A stretch of DNA of 41,596 nt from Eubacteriales bacterium (GTDB lineage: Bacteria > Bacillota > Clostridia > Oscillospirales > Oscillospiraceae): contig JAUMWI010000010.1 of the NCBI GenBank assembly GCA_030529725.1, positions 1 through 41,596 on the forward strand. The letters are read 5' to 3'. The translations under genes were made by a program, and so were the position numbers. Within the stretch, counting starts at the first letter, position 1, and every line of letters begins with the position of its first letter. Below the pieces are notes generated by a model, which saw only the letters and a program-made list of their open reading frames with translations, was not told where the DNA came from and did not search any database. Positions 40,183 through 41,596 of this stretch are shown piece after piece.

Positions 40183-40527
40183 TTACTTGGCGAGTTCGAC
40201 GAGCTTGGTAAAAGCAACGGGATCGTTGATTGCCATCTCGCTGAGCATCTTGCGGTTGATCTCGATGCCCTTGACCTTCAGACCGTGCATGAAAGTAGAG
40301 TAATTCATGCCGTTCATCTTGCAGGCAGCGGAGATACGGGTGATCCACAGGGAGCGGAAGTCGCGCTTCTTCAGGCGACGGCCGACATAAGCGTAGGTCA
40401 GGGACTTCATGACCTGCTCGTTCGCCATCTTGAAGTGGCGGGATTTGTTGCCCCAATAGCCCTTTGCGAGCTTAAGGGTCTTGTTTCTTCTCTTGCGCGT
40501 CATCATTGCGCCTTTAACACGTGCCAT
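40183..40527 (-). CDS. rplT: Ribosomal protein bL20
   Basis: A 114-residue protein with the standard [30 protein letters not shown] start and [20 protein letters not shown] in the C-terminal RNA-binding part. It is needed early in 50S assembly and represses the infC operon in Firmicutes. It lies 32 bases after rpmI, with GGAGG upstream. Confidence 0.98.
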   Translation of the reverse strand: MARVKGAMMTRKRRNKTLKLAKGYWGNKSRHFKMANEQVMKSLTYAYVGRRLKKRDFRSLWITRISAACKMNGMNYSTFMHGLKVKGIEINRKMLSEMAINDPVAFTKLVELAK

Positions 40528-40559
40528 ATTAGTAAGCCTCCTTTAAGCGTATCTTATAA

Positions 40560-40757
40560 TTATTTGTAGGGGATCATCTTGCGGATGGTGCTGGCAGTGG
40601 TCTTGTCAGCATAACCGCCCTGACGAAGGCGACGGGTACGCTTGGTGGGCTTCTTGGTCAGGATGTGGCTCTTGAAAGCCTTGGCGACCTTGACCTTACC
40701 GGTCTTGGTCAGGTTGAATCTCTTCTTGGAACCACTGTGGGTTTTCAGCTTGGGCAT
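40560..40757 (-). CDS. rpmI: Ribosomal protein bL35
   Basis: A 65-residue basic protein starting [14 protein letters not shown], with the family end [13 protein letters not shown]. Standard length and position between infC and rplT. Confidence 0.98.
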   Translation of the reverse strand: MPKLKTHSGSKKRFNLTKTGKVKVAKAFKSHILTKKPTKRTRRLRQGGYADKTTASTIRKMIPYK

Positions 40758-40794
40758 TGTAGTTTCTCCTTTTCGTATTGTTTTTGCCGGGGAT

Positions 40795-41313
40795 TTACTT
40801 TCCCGTTTTCGGGGAAAGGAACATGGACATGCTGCGCCCTTCCATCTTGGGCTCTTTATCTAATGTAGCTGTTTCGGCAATAGCCTCCGCAAAGCGCACC
40901 AGCAGCTCGTGTCCGATCTCAGTGTGTGCCATCTCGCGGCCGCGGAAACGGACGGAGACTTTCACACGGTTGCCGTCAGCAACAAATTTCTGAGCATTTT
41001 TCAGCTTGGTATTGAAATCGCCGACGTCGATGCCCGGAGACATACGGACTTCCTTGATCTCAACGACATGCTGATTCTTTTTGGCTTCCTTCTCGCGCTT
41101 GCCCTGTTCAAAACGGAACTTGCCGTAGTCCATGAGCTTGCAGACGGGAGGAGTTGCCTGCGGGGAGATCTTCACAAGGTCAAGGCCCTGCTCATCGGCA
41201 ATATGCTGCGCCTCAGCAGCGGACATAATGCCGAGCTGTTCTCCGGTAGAACCAATCAGACGAATCTCGCTGTCACGAATTTCTTCATTAATCTGATGCA
41301 CGATGTTGCTAAT
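40795..41313 (-). CDS. infC: Translation initiation factor IF-3, ATT start
   Basis: A 172-residue IF-3. It has the N-domain ([32 protein letters not shown]), a lysine-rich linker ([24 protein letters not shown]) and the C-domain ([32 protein letters not shown]). No ATG is well placed. GGAGGTG (41327-41321) lies eight bases before ATT at 41311-41313, and the resulting N-terminus ([14 protein letters not shown]) fits the family. An AUU start in infC is established in other bacteria, where IF-3 represses its own non-AUG initiation. An in-frame GTG at 41301 is too far from the ribosome site. Confidence 0.93.
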   Translation of the reverse strand: MSNIVHQINEEIRDSEIRLIGSTGEQLGIMSAAEAQHIADEQGLDLVKISPQATPPVCKLMDYGKFRFEQGKREKEAKKNQHVVEIKEVRMSPGIDVGDFNTKLKNAQKFVADGNRVKVSVRFRGREMAHTEIGHELLVRFAEAIAETATLDKEPKMEGRSMSMFLSPKTGK

Positions 41314-41327
41314 ACCAAAGCACCTCC

Positions 41328-41477
41328 ATTAAAACAAATCTTTGCAAACAAAAACGAGCGCAGAATCTGCACCCGTCCAATGACACAAAAAGCCCATAGG
41401 CTTTTCTCCTTCATTGACCCCTTCGCTTTGCTGGGGGTGAGAGCGGATGCAACCGTTCTTCTTTGTTTTGCAGAGGG
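41328..41477 (-). promoter_or_regulatory. infC (L20-type) leader RNA
   Basis: A leader of about 145 bases lies between the promoter and the infC ribosome site. It contains GTTGCATCCGCTCTCACCCCC and a terminator-like hairpin GAAAAGCC-TAT-GGGCTTTTTG (41406-41387 on the minus strand). It fits the L20-repressed leader found before infC-rpmI-rplT in Firmicutes; assignment to the exact family needs a covariance-model search. Confidence 0.65.
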
Positions 41478-41506
41478 AGTATATCACGCAGGTTTCCGTT
41501 TGTCAA
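41478..41506 (-). promoter_or_regulatory. Promoter of infC-rpmI-rplT
   Basis: Perfect TTGACA (41506-41501), a 17-base spacer and TATACT (41483-41478) on the minus strand. Confidence 0.88.
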
Positions 41507-41590
41507 CTGTTTTTTGCGGATTTTTTGAATATTTTTTGCCGCGGCGGTCAAAATAATGACAAAGCAGGACTGCGAAAGGAGGCAAAAACC

Positions 41591-41596
41591 GTGAAA
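41591..41596 (+). CDS. Start of a gene cut by the window end
   Basis: AAAGGAGG (41575-41582) is followed eight bases later by GTGAAA, the last six bases. The ribosome site and spacing are good, but only two codons are visible, so the product is unknown. Confidence 0.45.

Noticed and set aside
1..41596. tRNA or rRNA genes, CRISPR array, integrase or transposase
   Set aside because: None seen on either strand by reading; a covariance-model tRNA scan would settle the first point.

Overview
The window comes from an anaerobic Gram-positive bacterium of the class Clostridia. The gene set (csaB, murJ, ProX-type deacylase, dnaG-rpoD, zinc-type L33) and the oxygen-sensitive 2-hydroxyacyl-CoA dehydratase-type enzymes fit Oscillospirales (Oscillospiraceae-like). 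This is an inference; no rRNA gene is present to confirm it. Promoters are mostly clear sigma-A type, coding density is high, and the base composition is moderately GC-rich by eye. There are no tRNA or rRNA genes, CRISPR arrays, phage genes or transposase genes.

Layout. 1-6333: aspartate-family amino acid synthesis (thrC on the minus strand; hom-lysC-asd as a plus-strand operon), with a ZIP metal transporter between them that has a DtxR/IdeR-like operator. 6438-9711: a first 2-hydroxyacyl-CoA dehydratase-like pair plus a Cys-rich one-helix membrane protein. 9736-11819: a YczE/YitT-type membrane protein, then an EamA transporter and a single-domain alkyltransferase-like protein. 11836-17467: a six-gene minus-strand operon with a CooC-type nickel-insertase-like ATPase, a second dehydratase-like pair, the ASKHA activator ATPase, a 55-residue membrane protein, and a short protein resembling part of acetyl-CoA synthase. 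17499-19965: a divergent old-yellow-enzyme/enoate-reductase-type flavoprotein. 19979-20207: a composite hairpin-rich repeat; part of it recurs at 1-40. 20223-23779: rpmG-secE-nusG-rplK-rplA and rplJ-rplL with an L10 leader. 23791-24319: ruvX. 24333-31910: a CsaB-MurJ fusion with a DUF5693 protein, an alpha/beta-hydrolase-like protein and a CCA-adding enzyme. 31861-38944: murC, ProX, a phosphopantetheinyl transferase, dnaG-rpoD and a DegV protein. 38951-41506: a P-loop ATPase and infC-rpmI-rplT. The last six bases begin a further gene.

The part most likely to be undescribed is 6527-19874. Two paralogous HgdB/BcrC-type enzyme pairs each travel with a homologous one-helix membrane protein. One set is also joined to a CooC-like ATPase and a truncated acetyl-CoA-synthase-like Fe-S domain, although no CO dehydrogenase, CoA-transferase or 2-hydroxyacid dehydrogenase is present. 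The parts suggest a low-potential, ATP-activated reductase or dehydratase with an unusual metal-maturation module, feeding or fed by the divergently encoded flavoprotein. The substrate cannot be read from the sequence.
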